Positions 32,835 through 44,916 of a stretch of 64,000 nucleotides of DNA are shown piece after piece. The number at the start of each line of letters is the position of its first letter. Within the stretch, counting starts at the first letter, position 1. A model generated the notes under the pieces. That model ran no database searches. It worked only from the letters and a program-made list of their open reading frames with translations, and was not told the DNA's origin. This stretch comes from Nyssa sinensis (Eukaryota; Streptophyta; Magnoliopsida; Cornales; Nyssaceae), in NCBI GenBank assembly GCA_008638375.1, contig CM018036.1:10510328-10574327 (forward strand). Direction: 5' to 3'. Both the position numbers and the translations under genes were made by a program.

Positions 32835-35800
32835 ATGGACTCTATGATTGAGACTCTGCCCCCAATCTCGTCTCTCTCCACCTCACTCCTCAACTTTCTC
32901 AATGACAAACTCCGAGGAAAAGACGATCTTCAACAAGCTTCTAGTTTCGTATCGGAATTACAGACTCAGTGTCGCGATTTGGATCAAAGCCTCACAGATC
33001 TAAACTGGAGGCTTGAAACAAGTCTTGTTGCTTACGCTTCATTTTCCGATCGAATCGGTGAACTCTTTGGCGACGTCAACTCGAAATTAACTGATCTCCG
33101 ATCTTCCATTAAAGTCGCCGGTTCTTTATCAGGTTCGATATCCTATGTCAATCCATAAATATATATGTTCTTGTTTTGGATTTTTTTTCTTTAGTATTCA
33201 TGTGTGTTGAATTTGAGAAGTATTGTGGAATTAATTGTTAGATGGAAGGGGAGGAGAGGGTTCGGGAAGATCAGAGCAGATATTGGGGGAGGAGCTCCCA
33301 TCCCTCGCGAAAGAAGTGGCGAGGGTTGAGACGGTCCGAATGTACGCAGGTGAGTTTTAGTCTTTTTGATTCGAGTTATTGTAATGCATCGAGATGATGA
33401 GTCGATAACAAAATTGACAAATCCTATACTTTCTTGATGGAATTGGCAGCTCTAAATATGAGAATTGAAAATAGTGATGGACAGAACGTGAAATATTTCG
33501 ATCGCTCAGTAGCTCTTTGCTTGGTTTTAATATTCCTTATATGGTTTATAGGAGATACGATGAGGTCTGATCATTGACAAATATTTTTAAAAATTGAAAT
33601 TCCCAGCTCTTAAGGTGGCATCTACATTGATTTTAATTCATAATAAATATAATAAGAAACATGGAAATGCATTGAAAAATGCTAGAACATGGCAATTTAA
33701 AGGATCACTGGCAAACTATGATCCTTGCATTTATCACAATTATTTCCTATTCGTCTTTATCACATAAGGAAATATGCAGTTGTTCCTCTTCCTTTGGCTT
33801 TTGTGTGTTTACTTTTTGTGTTTTTAAGGCTCTATTTTAAATTTTAAGAAATCTATTGTGGAAATTTACTAGAAAATCTGGAACCACTGTTGTTCTAGGC
33901 TTCTAGCAGAATAAAGGTATAGGCTTTTTGTTGGTAGTAAACCTGTGGTTCTCCAAAATGATGAAAATGGCTTCATATCTCATTCTAGGATGCCAGAATT
34001 TAGGAAATTGCCTGGGGTCTTGGACTTATCAGCTTCAGTCAGCTCAAATTCCACATCATTCAATAATATAACGCAGTGATAACTCAATATCAATGATGGG
34101 TGGCCTTGCCTGTCAGACTGTCAGTATAAAGACAATCTTCGTTCTTCTGATTTTCTTTCACAGTGGCAGAAAAAAGAATAAATCTCTGTTGGCTTTGGAA
34201 ATCGAGCCTCTGGTCTCTATTATAGTTTGCTTGATCCAAGTCAAAGTTATGTTTTCCCTGCACCAAGCTAGGAATTGTTGTGCCAGGTTAAGCATTTTTG
34301 ACAGTTTGTCTCACCAGGAATAGGTGTGAAATATATGCAATTTTGGTTTGATATAAAAACTAATGAGAGTAGTAGCTATCAAGAGTGCAAAAAAATTTTA
34401 TATCAAGTTTTAATTAATTAAATAACCAATCTAATTAATAAGGAACTTAGATTTAATAACCTTATTTAAACTTATGATGGATTACTATCGAAGATATTCA
34501 CTTGTTAAATAATTAGAATCTCAAGTTCATATAAATATCAAAACTATAATAATGATAATTAAAATGCAATCAAAAATAGATACGAGACACAAAAGTTTTT
34601 ACGAGGTAAACTCTCCTGGGAAATAAAACTCACTCAGCTGCGAAAGATGCACTAATTAATTAATAATGAATACAATACAAGTTCAAAAAGATATAACTCT
34701 CAAACACTAACCAACCACACTTTAGTGGTGTGGATTACCGCTACTTGAATCTTATTGTTATTTGTTTCTTCTTGATTAGTCCTTCACAGCCACAACACCA
34801 TCCACAATCTACAGATTCACTACATTAGCAATGTGCAACTCCATGTTCAATGAAAGTATGTGCCTAGCCCTCCTATACGGACTTATGTGTACCGTCTGAC
34901 ACTAAGTATATAGATTTCAACATACAAAGTACAAAACCTTGCAAAAAAAAAAATGGACTATATGAATAGAAATAGAAGCAAAAATTTACTCAATATAACT
35001 ATATTCTTCAAGTGGCCACCTATATATAACACAAAATTCGTTTATAACCCTAATCCTAATTGGAGTAGGTCTAAGCATCAAAATTAGAAAATTACACCCA
35101 ATTTGGCGCAATTATACTAACCCACATTCGGACGGTAATACTTCTTCCGTTTGGAAGGAGTTCCATTCGGACGTGCATAAGCTTCCGTTTGGACAGCGAA
35201 GCAATTGGAATTTAAGTTCGACTTGTAATGGATTTAAAAATGAATTTTCCAATAACTATTTAATTAACAATAAAATAAGTTTAGGAATACCCTTTTTAGT
35301 AATTCGCACAAGTAGGCTTAGCCTATAGTTAAAACTAACTCACACTTAAGATCATTTCAACCACCGTAAAGTTCATATCTAAACTAAGAACCAAATCTAA
35401 GATGTAGTGCCTAAATGTAATGCATGATCATATACCTTGATTTGCGTACTTCTTCAAACTTTGATGTACTTGGTAAGGTTTCTTAAGTCTTCTCTTCATG
35501 ACTAGTAATGATCCACGTGACTCAATCATAACTCAACAATTACTGTCTAAAGAAATACATCTTTTGAAAAAGAATTGCCAATACAAAATGCATGGACACA
35601 GGATGTGGATACGACACGGACATGGGACGCGGGTATGCAAACATGTCATTTCTAAAAAAAGTAGGACACGGACACATTAAGGACACGTTGACTATATATA
35701 AATTTTTTATATATTTTATATAACCATATAATAAAAATCTAACATTATTTTAATTAAAATTGGTATAAAAAGACACAAATCACAAAAATATTATTAAGAT

Positions 35801-38800
35801 ATTAAAAAAACAAAGCCATTAAATAAAACTTGAAGAACTTCTTTATTTAATCACTAACATCCATGATTCAAGTTCCAAAAGAAATTACTATTACATAGAA
35901 CACACACACACATATATATAACCAAAAAAAGAATGAAGGAGAATAGGAGAAAAAGAGAGAGAATCCAGGAAAAAGGAAGAAAAAAAAGTAGAAAGCATGT
36001 TCATAATGTGTCTGGAATTTAAAAAAAAATAAAATTAGACACTCTTTTTTCGCTTGTCCGAGAGTGTCGGTGTCTGACACAGACACTTGAGTCAAAATAG
36101 AGTGTCCGTGATTCATAGCCACGGTCTTTTTCTAATAATAAGCCATAAGTTTAATGTAGGAAAACAAATAAAAATTTGGATATTTTATTTTCAATTTCAG
36201 TTACAAGATGTTTGTATGATTAATTGAATATTGAGGTTGAAAATATTGAAGTAAAAATCTTCAAAATGGACTACTGCCATTACCAGTAGGAGGGCTTAAT
36301 GGAAATTTTGCATTAGAAGTCTTGTAGGAGAAGCCTTTGTGATACTGGGAATGAGAGTGACTGAGGGGCTTCGTTTTGTTGAAAGAGTTGGAGGATGATA
36401 AAGACCAATGGGTACTGCAGTATGAAGATGGATGAAGCACAAAGAGTAGTTAATCTGAGCAGGTGCATGATTCAATAAAATCATATATGACCTAGGTTGC
36501 AATTTCACCTGATTTTAGGGGCATGCCAATTGAGGGCTTATTTTGGTTATTAAACATTGATAGTCAAGATGATTCCTTTTTCTTTTTTTAAAGTGAGATA
36601 ATTACCTAATATGATTTATGTTCCTGATATGAATTTGATACAAGGTTATGACCTACACCTGCATTAGGTTTTTTTTTATTTTTGGGTAATTAATATGTAC
36701 TTCATTAAAACACCCGAGAGAGGTGAAATGCTTACAAAAGAACAATTATATGCTTAACCCCCTCCCCCCCCCCCCCCCCCCACCACACACACACACACAC
36801 ACACACACCTACCCAAAAAACAAACAATCTACAAAAAGTATCTATGCAAGATGGATACGAATTCATAATCCAAAAGTATAGAGAGTTTAACAATCTATCT
36901 TTAAATCTAACTCTCCAAAAATCTTACTATTTTTCTCCCTCCAAATACACAAAAACATACAAAGGGGGCCTAACTGCCACTCCTTCTTAACATTTCACTT
37001 TACCCTTGCATCTTGCCACATCTTCAACAAATCTCCCACTGACCAAGGCATCACCTAAGAGCATCCAAAGTGAGAAAAGAGGAGGTTAATGGACTCCTCT
37101 CTCTCCAAGCATGTAGAACACTTGCTTGCCATGTGAAAACCTCTCTTTTGCAAATTATCCAAGGTTAAGATACTACCCATGCCATGGTCCAACAAAAGAA
37201 AGACACCTTGGAAGGAGCTTTGGAGACTCATATAGCTTTCCAAGGGAACTCCTCCACTCCTCTTTTATCCAATTGTGAATACAAGGATTTAACATAAAAT
37301 TTTCCATTGGATATAACTTTCCAATAAATAGAGTCTTCCTTGTCTTAGTCTACGTGAATGTTATGAAGAACAACCATTAAGGACATGATTTCCTCCACAT
37401 CCCAATCAAATAATTCCCTTACGAAAACAAGCGGCTCAAACAAATCCATCCTCATTGAAAACCACAGTCATGCACCAAAGCTCCCTTGTTGGATGCAATT
37501 TGGTAAAAGTGTGGAAATCGATGCTCCAAAGTAACATTCCACACCATAAATCCCTCTAAAATTTAACCCTCCTTCCAGTTCCCACCACAAATGACATGAA
37601 CTTGAAGAAGTCCTATGCCCCTCTTCTAATTGCCTTCCAAAGACCCACACCATAAAGTCCCTTCACTACATTAGTGCACCACCTACCCTAGCTTCTATTA
37701 TTGCTTTCCACCTTTCTCCTATTGAAACTCTTCAAATCCTTCACTCCCAAGCCACCCCCCCTTCAATGGATACCTCACTTTTACCAACTAACTAAGTGGG
37801 GGCCCCTTTCTTCCTCATTCCTTTCCAAAAGAAAGTCTCGTTGCAACTTATCAATAGTGTGTTTGCAACCGAAACTGGCAGGAGAAACAATGACACAGTA
37901 CACGGGAAGACTTCCCAACGTACTTTTAATTAAAGTAAGTGTTAGGAATGAGAGTCTATGTATGTGTTGCCATATCCCGTTTGACAAAACTTGAGTTGTA
38001 TTTGGAGTTGTATTGAGTCTAACTACATGCGTGTTAATTCATACTCAAGTCTTGCAGTTGAAGCGGCTACATTTATCATTGAAGATCAAACAAAGTCAAT
38101 TGCATAGGTTTGAAAAAGTAATTGGACTTAGTGACCAAGACCTAGGTTGGTTGCGTGCATACTTTTTTAAAAGCTTTTAAAATTATAAAAATGTGTAAAA
38201 CAATTAACTTGACTAGGGTGACTTGGGGTTTCAAACTTAAAAAGGATTTTGGTACAAAACAAGTCAATGCAGTCAAGTTCATTGAAACGAACCCTAAAGT
38301 CGTTCGAACGAGATCCACTAACCTTGTTGGATGCCTTGTGGGACCTCGTTGGATTTAGGTATTGCGTAGAGCCTTTTTTTTTATAAAAAAATAGCATGCC
38401 TCATTTGAAGGCTCGTTCAAACCTTGTTAGAACAATGTCACAACACTTGGAATTTTAATTAAAAGCAGTAAGGCTCGTTAGATGTGTTACAAAGACTTGG
38501 TTCAAACAAGGGTACCTTTAGGCCTTTATGTTACAAATTCAGATAGGCTCGTTCAAATTAGGTCAAGGATCATGGTTTTTATTAGTTTTATGGTGGCTCT
38601 TGTTCTATTCAATAGGTAGATTAAACTTGGTTTGAACAAGGATGCTCATACATGTTTTTAAAACAACTCTAATAGAGCTCGCTCAATAGTTTCAAAGGCT
38701 TGTTCAAACGAGCTTGCGATATTAGGGCTTCCTGCAATTTTTTTATAATCCTTTTCAATCAAAGAAACCCTAAAAATATATATAGGAGGTTTTCACTAAA

Positions 38801-41800
38801 CTTGAATGAAAATGTAAGAACTATTTCATGAGTTTTCTAGTTGAGACCTAGTTTTTTAATCTTCTAAAACACCTAGCAAACACGGCCTTCCTATCAATAA
38901 AACCCCTACAACTGTTTCTACAACAACTTTGATGAAGTACTTGCGCGAAGGGTTTCGGCTTATGCAATCGGTGGATATCGAGATGGCGAGGAGTTGCGTT
39001 GTGATTGTAGTTGATGTTGTTCGAGTTTTCGAAGACATTGGAATTGTAAAGATGCTTGAAGAGTCAAGTTAGAAGAAGATCATATCATCTGTTCTCTTTA
39101 CTTTTATTGAAATATTTCACAAATTGATATTGCATGCACAAAAACTATAATCTTGAAGAGTCAAGTTAGAAGAATATCATATCATCTGTTCTCTTTACTT
39201 TTATTGAAATATTTCACCAATTGATATTGCACGCACCAAAACTATAATATTTTACACTAATCAAAGTGGAACCAGAATCAAAAATTTAAAATTGGTCAAG
39301 AATTTGATTGAACTCACAAATTGACCTATTCACCCCCTCTTAGGTCAAATCCATCACTGTATAGGTTACTTTGTGCCCATATCCGTAAGCTTTCCCCCTT
39401 TGAACAAATATATTTCTTCCAACTAGTTAAGCATTTTTGGAATCTATTCGCTACTAAATCCCAAGTCGCCTTAGCCTTCAAAAAAGCCCCCAAATATAAC
39501 CCCAAGTACATTGCCAAAAAAATATCTTGCCTTACAAGCCAAGTACCATGCCAATTCTTCAGTAACGTTCACATCTCCCACCGGGATGAGCTCACTTTTA
39601 CCCGAATTCACATTCCTGATACTGCTTCAAAGCACAAAATCATAACACATGGAAAGTATCAAAGTTGGGGTTTTCCTCCGACGAAGCCTCCCTTTGCTAC
39701 TCTATTCAACAACCTACTCAAATCCTCCATAATGACAAAATGGGACAATGGAGATCCCTTTGTCTGAAGCCCCTCGAACTCCTAAATAATCCAGCAGCGG
39801 AACCTTTGACTAAAACTGAAAAAGATACTGAAAAACCACATCGCTCCATCCATGTCCTCCATTTCTCCTCAAACCCCATTCTTTCAAGCATGTACAAAAG
39901 AAACTTCCAAGTCACATGATTGTAGGCCTTCTCCACATCCAACTTGCACACAAGCCCCTTTTCCTTCCTCCTCTTTTTCATGTCAATACACTCATTGGCT
40001 ATAAGAGCTGCATTGAGAATTTGGCGACCTCCAATGAAGGCATTTTGATTATCCGATATATAAGTTTTCCCAAAACTCCCTTTAACCAATTGGCTAGAAC
40101 TTTAGCAATCAACTTATAGATTCCTTCCACTAAACTTGTAGTTCTAGAATTATTCAAGCCCTTTGCCCCCTTTCTTTGGAACAAGAGCTATAAAAGAAGC
40201 ATTAAGACTTATTTCGAAACTCTCATGCTACCAATTGGCTGGAACTTTAGCAATCAACTTATAGGCTCCTTTCACTAAACTTATTGTTCTAAAATTATTC
40301 AAGCCCTTTGCTCCCTTTCTTTGGAACAAGAGCTATAAAAGAAGCATTAAGACTTCTTTTGAAACTCTCATGCTAATGAAAATAATGGAACACCTCCAGA
40401 ACATAACATCTCACCACCTCCCAACAATGCTTAAAGTGCTGCCACCACTTCTTTAGTGAAGGTTCTTTCCAGCCTTCTACCTCCTCCTCCAGTGTGTTAA
40501 AAGGTAAGCCATCAAGTGAAGGTCTCCCGTAGCAGGTTTATGAGTATAAGTGCCTATAAAACAATGCAAGTCCACTCTTCAATGCTTCCTCATTCTCCAA
40601 AGTGATCCCTCTATTGAAATTTTGCTGATATTGTTGGCTTTCCTATGCACATTGGCCAAACGGTGAAAGAAGCGGGTGTTACGGTTCCCCCTCCTTCAAC
40701 CACAAAGCCCTATATTTTTTGCGCCAGCATATCTCTTCCACCTACCAAACTCTACTCAATTTGCCTTTAAGCTCATCCCTTTTATTAAGCTCTTCTTTCA
40801 TGAGTATGGTTTTAAATAGCGGCCATTATGTATTGTATCGGCTGTTATGTATCAGTTTTTTGACCTTCTGATACTGCTACATGCCGATATATTGGTGTGA
40901 CTAAAATTCATAGCCATATCGACCGTTATTGTTACGTATCGGCCGTTATGCCTGTTATAGTTGTTTTGAGTTTTTTTTTTTTTCAAATATTTAAGTTAAA
41001 TTTTTTGCAGAATTCTTATTATTTCTATTTTTATAAGATTTATATACAAGAGAGATATTTAACAAAATAATCCAAAAAAATTGAAAAGGGTTACCAAAAC
41101 ATTCGGGCCAATATGACCTTGAAAAGGCCTCTTGGCCTTAAAATTTTTTTTCTTTTTTAAATTAGTCCATAACTAATTACACTAAATTGATTTTTATACT
41201 TATAATCATTTTTTGTAATTATTTATATTACTTGTTGTAATGTTATTCAAATTAAATGATATTTCTAATCAGTTTAATTTTAAAAAATTCCTATAAAATA
41301 ATAAAATATCTTTTTAAAAAAAAGTTTTTCTAAGTGTTAGAAAATTGAAAAATAACAATAAAAAATATTAAAATGTGATTATTGTCGTCAAGATATGCGT
41401 ATAAGTGATTTTTAAAAAAATTTCTAGTGTTTGAAAAAAATTCACAGTTGCGGTTTATGATTTCTGTTACGAATAAACCGATACTCTCAATACACCGCAA
41501 CTGTGTCGAAACCAGCGATCGCAATTTAAAACCATGTTCATGAGACTATAAATTTGCTCTTTATCATTGCCTTGCTGGAAAACATCTCTTGATGTCGTAG
41601 ACGTGGTTTTTGTATATTCTTGAATTCCTTGTGATTTAATTTGGTGTAAGTTTTGATGTTATATCTTCTATCTCTGTCACAAGCTTTAATTTAAACCAAA
41701 TGCAGTAATAGAGAACAACATCATTTTTCTGTCATAATTAAGCTATAGAGGTTGTAGTATCTAGCATTAATCTGATTGAAGGAAGGGTCAAATAATGTAT

Positions 41801-44800
41801 AACATGTCATAGAGCTTTCTTTTGCCCCAACTCTTCCATAATATTTATTTAGATGTTGGAGTGGAATAAGTTGGTTTTAAGAACAAACTACTGGGCAGGG
41901 CTCATTGTCTTATTTTCCAAATAAAAGCATCTGACAACTTCCCTAGAACATTGGAAGAATATATAAAAGTATGCAATATGACGCCCGTCTTCTTCTTTTT
42001 CTATTTCTTTACACAATGGTGAATGTTCAGAATGCAAATGATCCTGATTGTGATTCATTGAAGTTAAATGATTTCAAGAATGAGATTCTGAAATGCAACC
42101 AGCGGTCCAGCATCTTCATTGAAATTGTGATCCATTTGGCTACTGAAAAACTGGGGACTAAAATTTTGAATTGTATATGTGTTTATATGTCATCGTGATT
42201 TTAGAACAAAATGAAAAATCTACCTAATCAAACTCAAAGGGATGTCTTACCTAATTTATTACCTTTTCCTGTATTTTTAGCGAGTGAATAATGCTCTGGG
42301 TTTTTAATGGGAGCTATGTGCAGAAAAGTTCTCTGAAATTGTTGTTTGAATGTTATTGCAGTATATTTTCCACCGCTGGTGCTTAATTAGTTTTTTCCTT
42401 TCCTTGCAATAGTTGATGAAAGTAGCCAGATGTTCAAGGTGGACTGTGGAAAAAAAAATTCTTGAAAAATTCACTGAAACCAGATTTATCTTTTTGTATT
42501 TGGCTTTCGTAAAACTGGATTTTTAACTGATTGGGAGTTTAGAATCATTTAACTTGAGTTCTTAGTGGAAAACTTATGTGTTACTAGTAAAATGTTGATT
42601 TCATTCGCCTATACCTGGACCCCTGTGCACTCATTTTTTCTCGGCTGTCCTCCTACTTTCTTAGGATACCTCGTGTTTACTTTATTCCTGCATTTAATTT
42701 TTTCCCTTCAAGTTACACGGCATCACAGTGCCTTGTAGTTTGTTTTGTTGTGATGAAGAATTTTCATTTCTTCCCTCAATCCTCTTCTTATATCTTACAG
42801 AGACAGCATTAAAGCTTGACACTTTGGTTGGTGACATTGAAGATGCAGTCTCTTCCACTATGAACAGAAATCTAAGGAAACATCCTTCCACACAGAATTC
42901 TGAAGTGAGCACCCTTAGGATCAATTAAATAAATGATGTTGCAACTTTATTTTTGTCAAACAAATTATCTTTTCCTTTATAATTTCTCTTTCCTTGTAGG
43001 AGATGCGTCTGCTGGCTATTAAAACACTCAAACTGACAGAAGATGTTTTGACATCAGTCACAAAGACACGTCCTCAGTGGGCACGTCTTGTGTCAGCTGT
43101 TGATCACAGAGTAGATCGAGCTTTAGCCATTTTAAGACCCCAAGCAATTGCAGATCACCGGTCGCTTCTTACTTCCCTTGGATGGCCACCGCCTCTATCC
43201 ACTTTGAATTCTTCAACTCCAGATACTAGGAAATCAGCTGAAGTCCCAAATCCCCTTTTCAATATGCAAGGGGACCTCAAACACCAGTACTGTGAAAATT
43301 TTCTTGCTTTGTGCAACCTGCAAGAATTGCAGAGACGTAGAAAATCTAGGCAACTGGAGGGGCATAATAGGAAAGTTGCTCTGCACCAACCACTTTGGAC
43401 TATTGAAGAGCTTGCAAATCCTGTATCAGTTGCATCCCAACACCATTTCTCAAAGTGGGCTGATAAGCCAGATTTCATTTTTGCTCTTGTATATAAGATT
43501 ACTCGAGACTATGTTGACTCCATGGATGAGTTACTGCAACCACTGGTTGATGAAGCAATGTTGTCAGGTTACAGTTGCAGAGAAGAATGGATTTCGGCAA
43601 TGGTATCATCTTTATCCACGTTCTTGGCAAAGGAGATATTTCCTATATATGTTGGTCAACTAGATGAAGAGAGTGTTACTGGTATCCAATCACAGGCTAG
43701 AATATCCTGGCTCCATCTTGTTGACTTGATGATTACTTTTGATAAACGAGTCCAATCTCTGCTAACGCATTCAGGAGTCTTGCTTTCCCTCCAGGAAGAT
43801 GGGAACCTGCAGAAGATTTCCTCTCTATCTGTATTTTGTGATCGACCTGATTGGCTTGATTTGTGGGCAGAAATAGAGCTTACTGACACATTAGATAAGT
43901 TGAAACCTGAGATGGAGGATGAGAGAAATTGGTCAACCAAAGTTCAAGGAGCAGTTCTGCTGTCAGGTCCAGAAGATTTTAAATCTCCTGCAATTTCCAG
44001 TGCTTTTCTTCGGTGCCTATCATCTTTGGTTGATCGCTGTCGATCATTGCCTAGCATTTCTTTACGGTCACGGTTTGTCAGACTGGCAGGTGCACCTATT
44101 CTGCTAAAATTTTTGGATTGTATATTCCTCAGGTGTCAAGAAGCTGAGGGGCTGACGGCCTTGACAGATGATGATGCTCTGGTCAAAGTTACAAAATCCA
44201 TTAATGCTGCAAGGTACTTGGAGTCTGTAATGAAGGAGTGGTGTGAGGATGTCTTCTTTCTGGAGATGGGACTGAACCTTGATGATCAACTGGGAGTACC
44301 ATTTAGTGAGAGTAGTTCTATTGGAGGGTCAATGGAAGGAACTGGGAGTGGTATTTTCGATGAGGAAATTGGTAAGCTGGAGGGGTTTAGAACAGAATGG
44401 GTTGAGAAGTTATCAACTGTTGTTTTGAGGGGATTTGATGCTCGATGTCGAGATTATATAAAGAACAGGAAGCAATGGCAGGAAAAGGGTGAAGAAGGTT
44501 GGATGGTGTCCAAAACTTTCATTGTGGCATTAGATTACCTGCAAGGGAAAATGTCGGTAGTGGAAGAGGGTTTGAATAGGATGGACTTTGTTGGGGTCTG
44601 GAGAAGTCTGGCAACTGGGGTGGATCGATTGATTTTTAATGGCATTCTTATGAGCAGTGTGAAGTTTTATGATGGGGGTGTTGAGAGACTTAGCAGTGAT
44701 TTGGCAGTTTTATTTGGGGTTTTTGGGGCTTGGTGTTTGAGGCCTGAAGGCTTCTTTCCCAAAGTTAGTGAGGGCTTGAAGTTATTGAAAATGGAGGAAA

Positions 44801-44916
44801 AGAAACTTCAAGATAGTTTGGCTGGAGGGGAGGGATGGTTGAAGGAAAATGGGATAAGGCATTTGAGCGTAGCTGAAGCAGAAAAGATTGTGAAGAATAG
44901 GGTATATATCGGTTAA
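32835..44916 (+). CDS. MAG2: RINT1-like ER tether subunit MAG2 (four exons)
   Basis: Exons 32835-33132, 33242-33349, 42801-42904 and 43000-44916 join in frame to 808 residues; all introns are GT..AG. MAG2 is the plant RINT1/Tip20 homologue and works with MIP1-3 in a Dsl1-type tether that receives Golgi-derived vesicles at the ER through SEC20/SYP81 SNAREs; loss causes storage-protein precursors to accumulate and ER stress. Visible features: an N-terminal helical, probably coiled-coil region (residues 30-75), the family phrase LPSLAKEVARVETVRMYA split from ETALKLDTLVGD by intron 2, and the RINT1/TIP20 domain in the last exon (QPLWTIEELANP, KPDFIFALVYKITRDYVDSM, GYSCREEWISAMVSSL, FCDRPDWLDLWAEIEL, the end LSVAEAEKIVKNRV). 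The main ATG has A at -3 and G at +4. The length fits Arabidopsis MAG2 (about 795). The paralogue MAG2L is possible but fits less well. No stop or frameshift was seen. Confidence 0.93.
33133..33241 (+). other. MAG2 intron 1
   Basis: 109 bp, donor ATCAG|GTTCGA and acceptor AATTGTTAG. Joining gives phase 1, and the codon after it reads GAT (Asp). Confidence 0.85.
34330..36120. repeat. Unassigned repeat-like block inside MAG2 intron 2
   Basis: 34.4-35.5 kb carries phrases typical of plant LTR-derived sequence (TTTTTACGAGGTAAA; repeated CATTCGGACG / CCGTTTGGA words at 35130-35200) but no paired LTR or pol domain is visible. 35590-36125 starts and ends with GGACAC/GTGTCC-rich sequence (CACGGACATGG near the left, GAGTGTCCGTGATTCATAGC at the right), which suggests a decayed DNA transposon with inverted ends. 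Both are non-coding. Confidence 0.35.
36750..36810. repeat. Poly-C and CA microsatellite
   Basis: A C run (36764-36781, preceded by CCCCCT) passes directly into a CA repeat (36786-36808). It lies in the 3' part of the LINE. Base counts in such runs may be affected by sequencing error. Confidence 0.8.
37940..39384 (+). mobile_element. LTR-like insertion in the LINE with 5-bp target duplication
   Basis: GTAAG occurs at 37935-37939 and 39385-39389 and brackets the 1445-bp insert. Joining the two LINE parts with one copy of GTAAG restores the conserved L1 phrase ending LTLIK in one frame, which proves the boundaries. The insert starts TGTTAGGAATGAG, like an LTR, is rich in CTCGTTCAAAC / GTTCGAACGAG words, and near its right end has CACCCCCTCTTAGGTC. 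No coding domain is seen. It ends CATATCC and not CA, so it may be a solo LTR with some interior or a TRIM-like element. A 97-bp tandem duplication sits at 39055-39248. Confidence 0.7.
39055..39248. repeat. 97-bp tandem duplication
   Basis: CTTGAAGAGTCAAGTTAGAA through ..ATGCACAAAAACTATAAT is repeated almost exactly, at 39055 and 39152, with a handful of substitutions. Non-coding. Confidence 0.85.
40085..40374. repeat. 145-bp tandem duplication within the LINE RT region
   Basis: ACCAATTGGCT(A/G)GAACTTT through ACTCTCATGCT occurs at 40085-40229 and again at 40230-40374 with about a dozen differences. The period, 145, is not a multiple of three, so the duplication breaks the LINE frame in the RT N-terminal block. 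Confidence 0.8.
40805..41536. mobile_element. Non-autonomous hAT-type DNA transposon
   Basis: An 8-bp target duplication TTCATGAG (40797-40804 and 41537-41544) flanks terminal inverted repeats (T/C)ATGGTTTTAAAT at the left and ATTTAAAACCATG at the right. An 8-bp duplication is the hAT signature. The 732-bp interior is AT-rich with GGCCGTTAT/TATCGGCCG words and has no transposase. Removing it with one duplication copy keeps the LINE reading frame continuous. Confidence 0.85.

Larger units (their letters stand above)
36669..41605 (-). mobile_element. LINE (L1-type) retrotransposon, 5'-truncated, antisense in MAG2 intron
   Basis: The minus strand runs from about 41605 down to a poly(A) tail (T run at 36669-36678). 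Reverse-transcriptase blocks are visible: DEL..FHRLANVHRKAN (40.6-40.8 kb), LIAKVLANW, SDNQNAFIGGRQILNAALIANE, CKLDVEKAYNHVTW and RGFRQRD (39.7-40.2 kb), then YLGLYLG..FQKCLTSWKK (39.33-39.52 kb) and LTLIKSTLGSLPVY (37.8-37.95 kb). The catalytic FADD block is not intact. Stops, frameshifts, a 145-bp tandem duplication and two insertions make it dead. The endonuclease domain is not visible, so it was truncated on arrival or lost it. Confidence 0.8.
33350..42800 (+). other. MAG2 intron 2, about 9.45 kb, transposon-filled
   Basis: Donor GCAG|GTGAGT and acceptor ATCTTACAG join VRMYA to ETALKLD, which are contiguous in the protein family. The intron is far longer than the gene's other introns (109 and 95 bp). 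It contains gene-free sequence (33.4-34.3 kb), an unassigned repeat-rich block (34.3-36.2 kb), an antisense LINE with two nested insertions (36.7-41.6 kb), and unique-looking sequence up to the acceptor. No frame within it is a credible extra exon. Confidence 0.85.

Noticed and set aside
37701..37994. 97-residue plus-strand frame
   Set aside because: It is the antisense of LINE reverse-transcriptase coding sequence, which is the better explanation.
41971..42198. Possible extra MAG2 exon in intron 2
   Set aside because: The flanking exons are contiguous in the protein family without it, and it ends in a stop with no splice sites in frame.
43155..44289. Minus-strand and out-of-frame ORFs over MAG2 exon 4
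   Set aside because: They are shadows of the long MAG2 coding exon.
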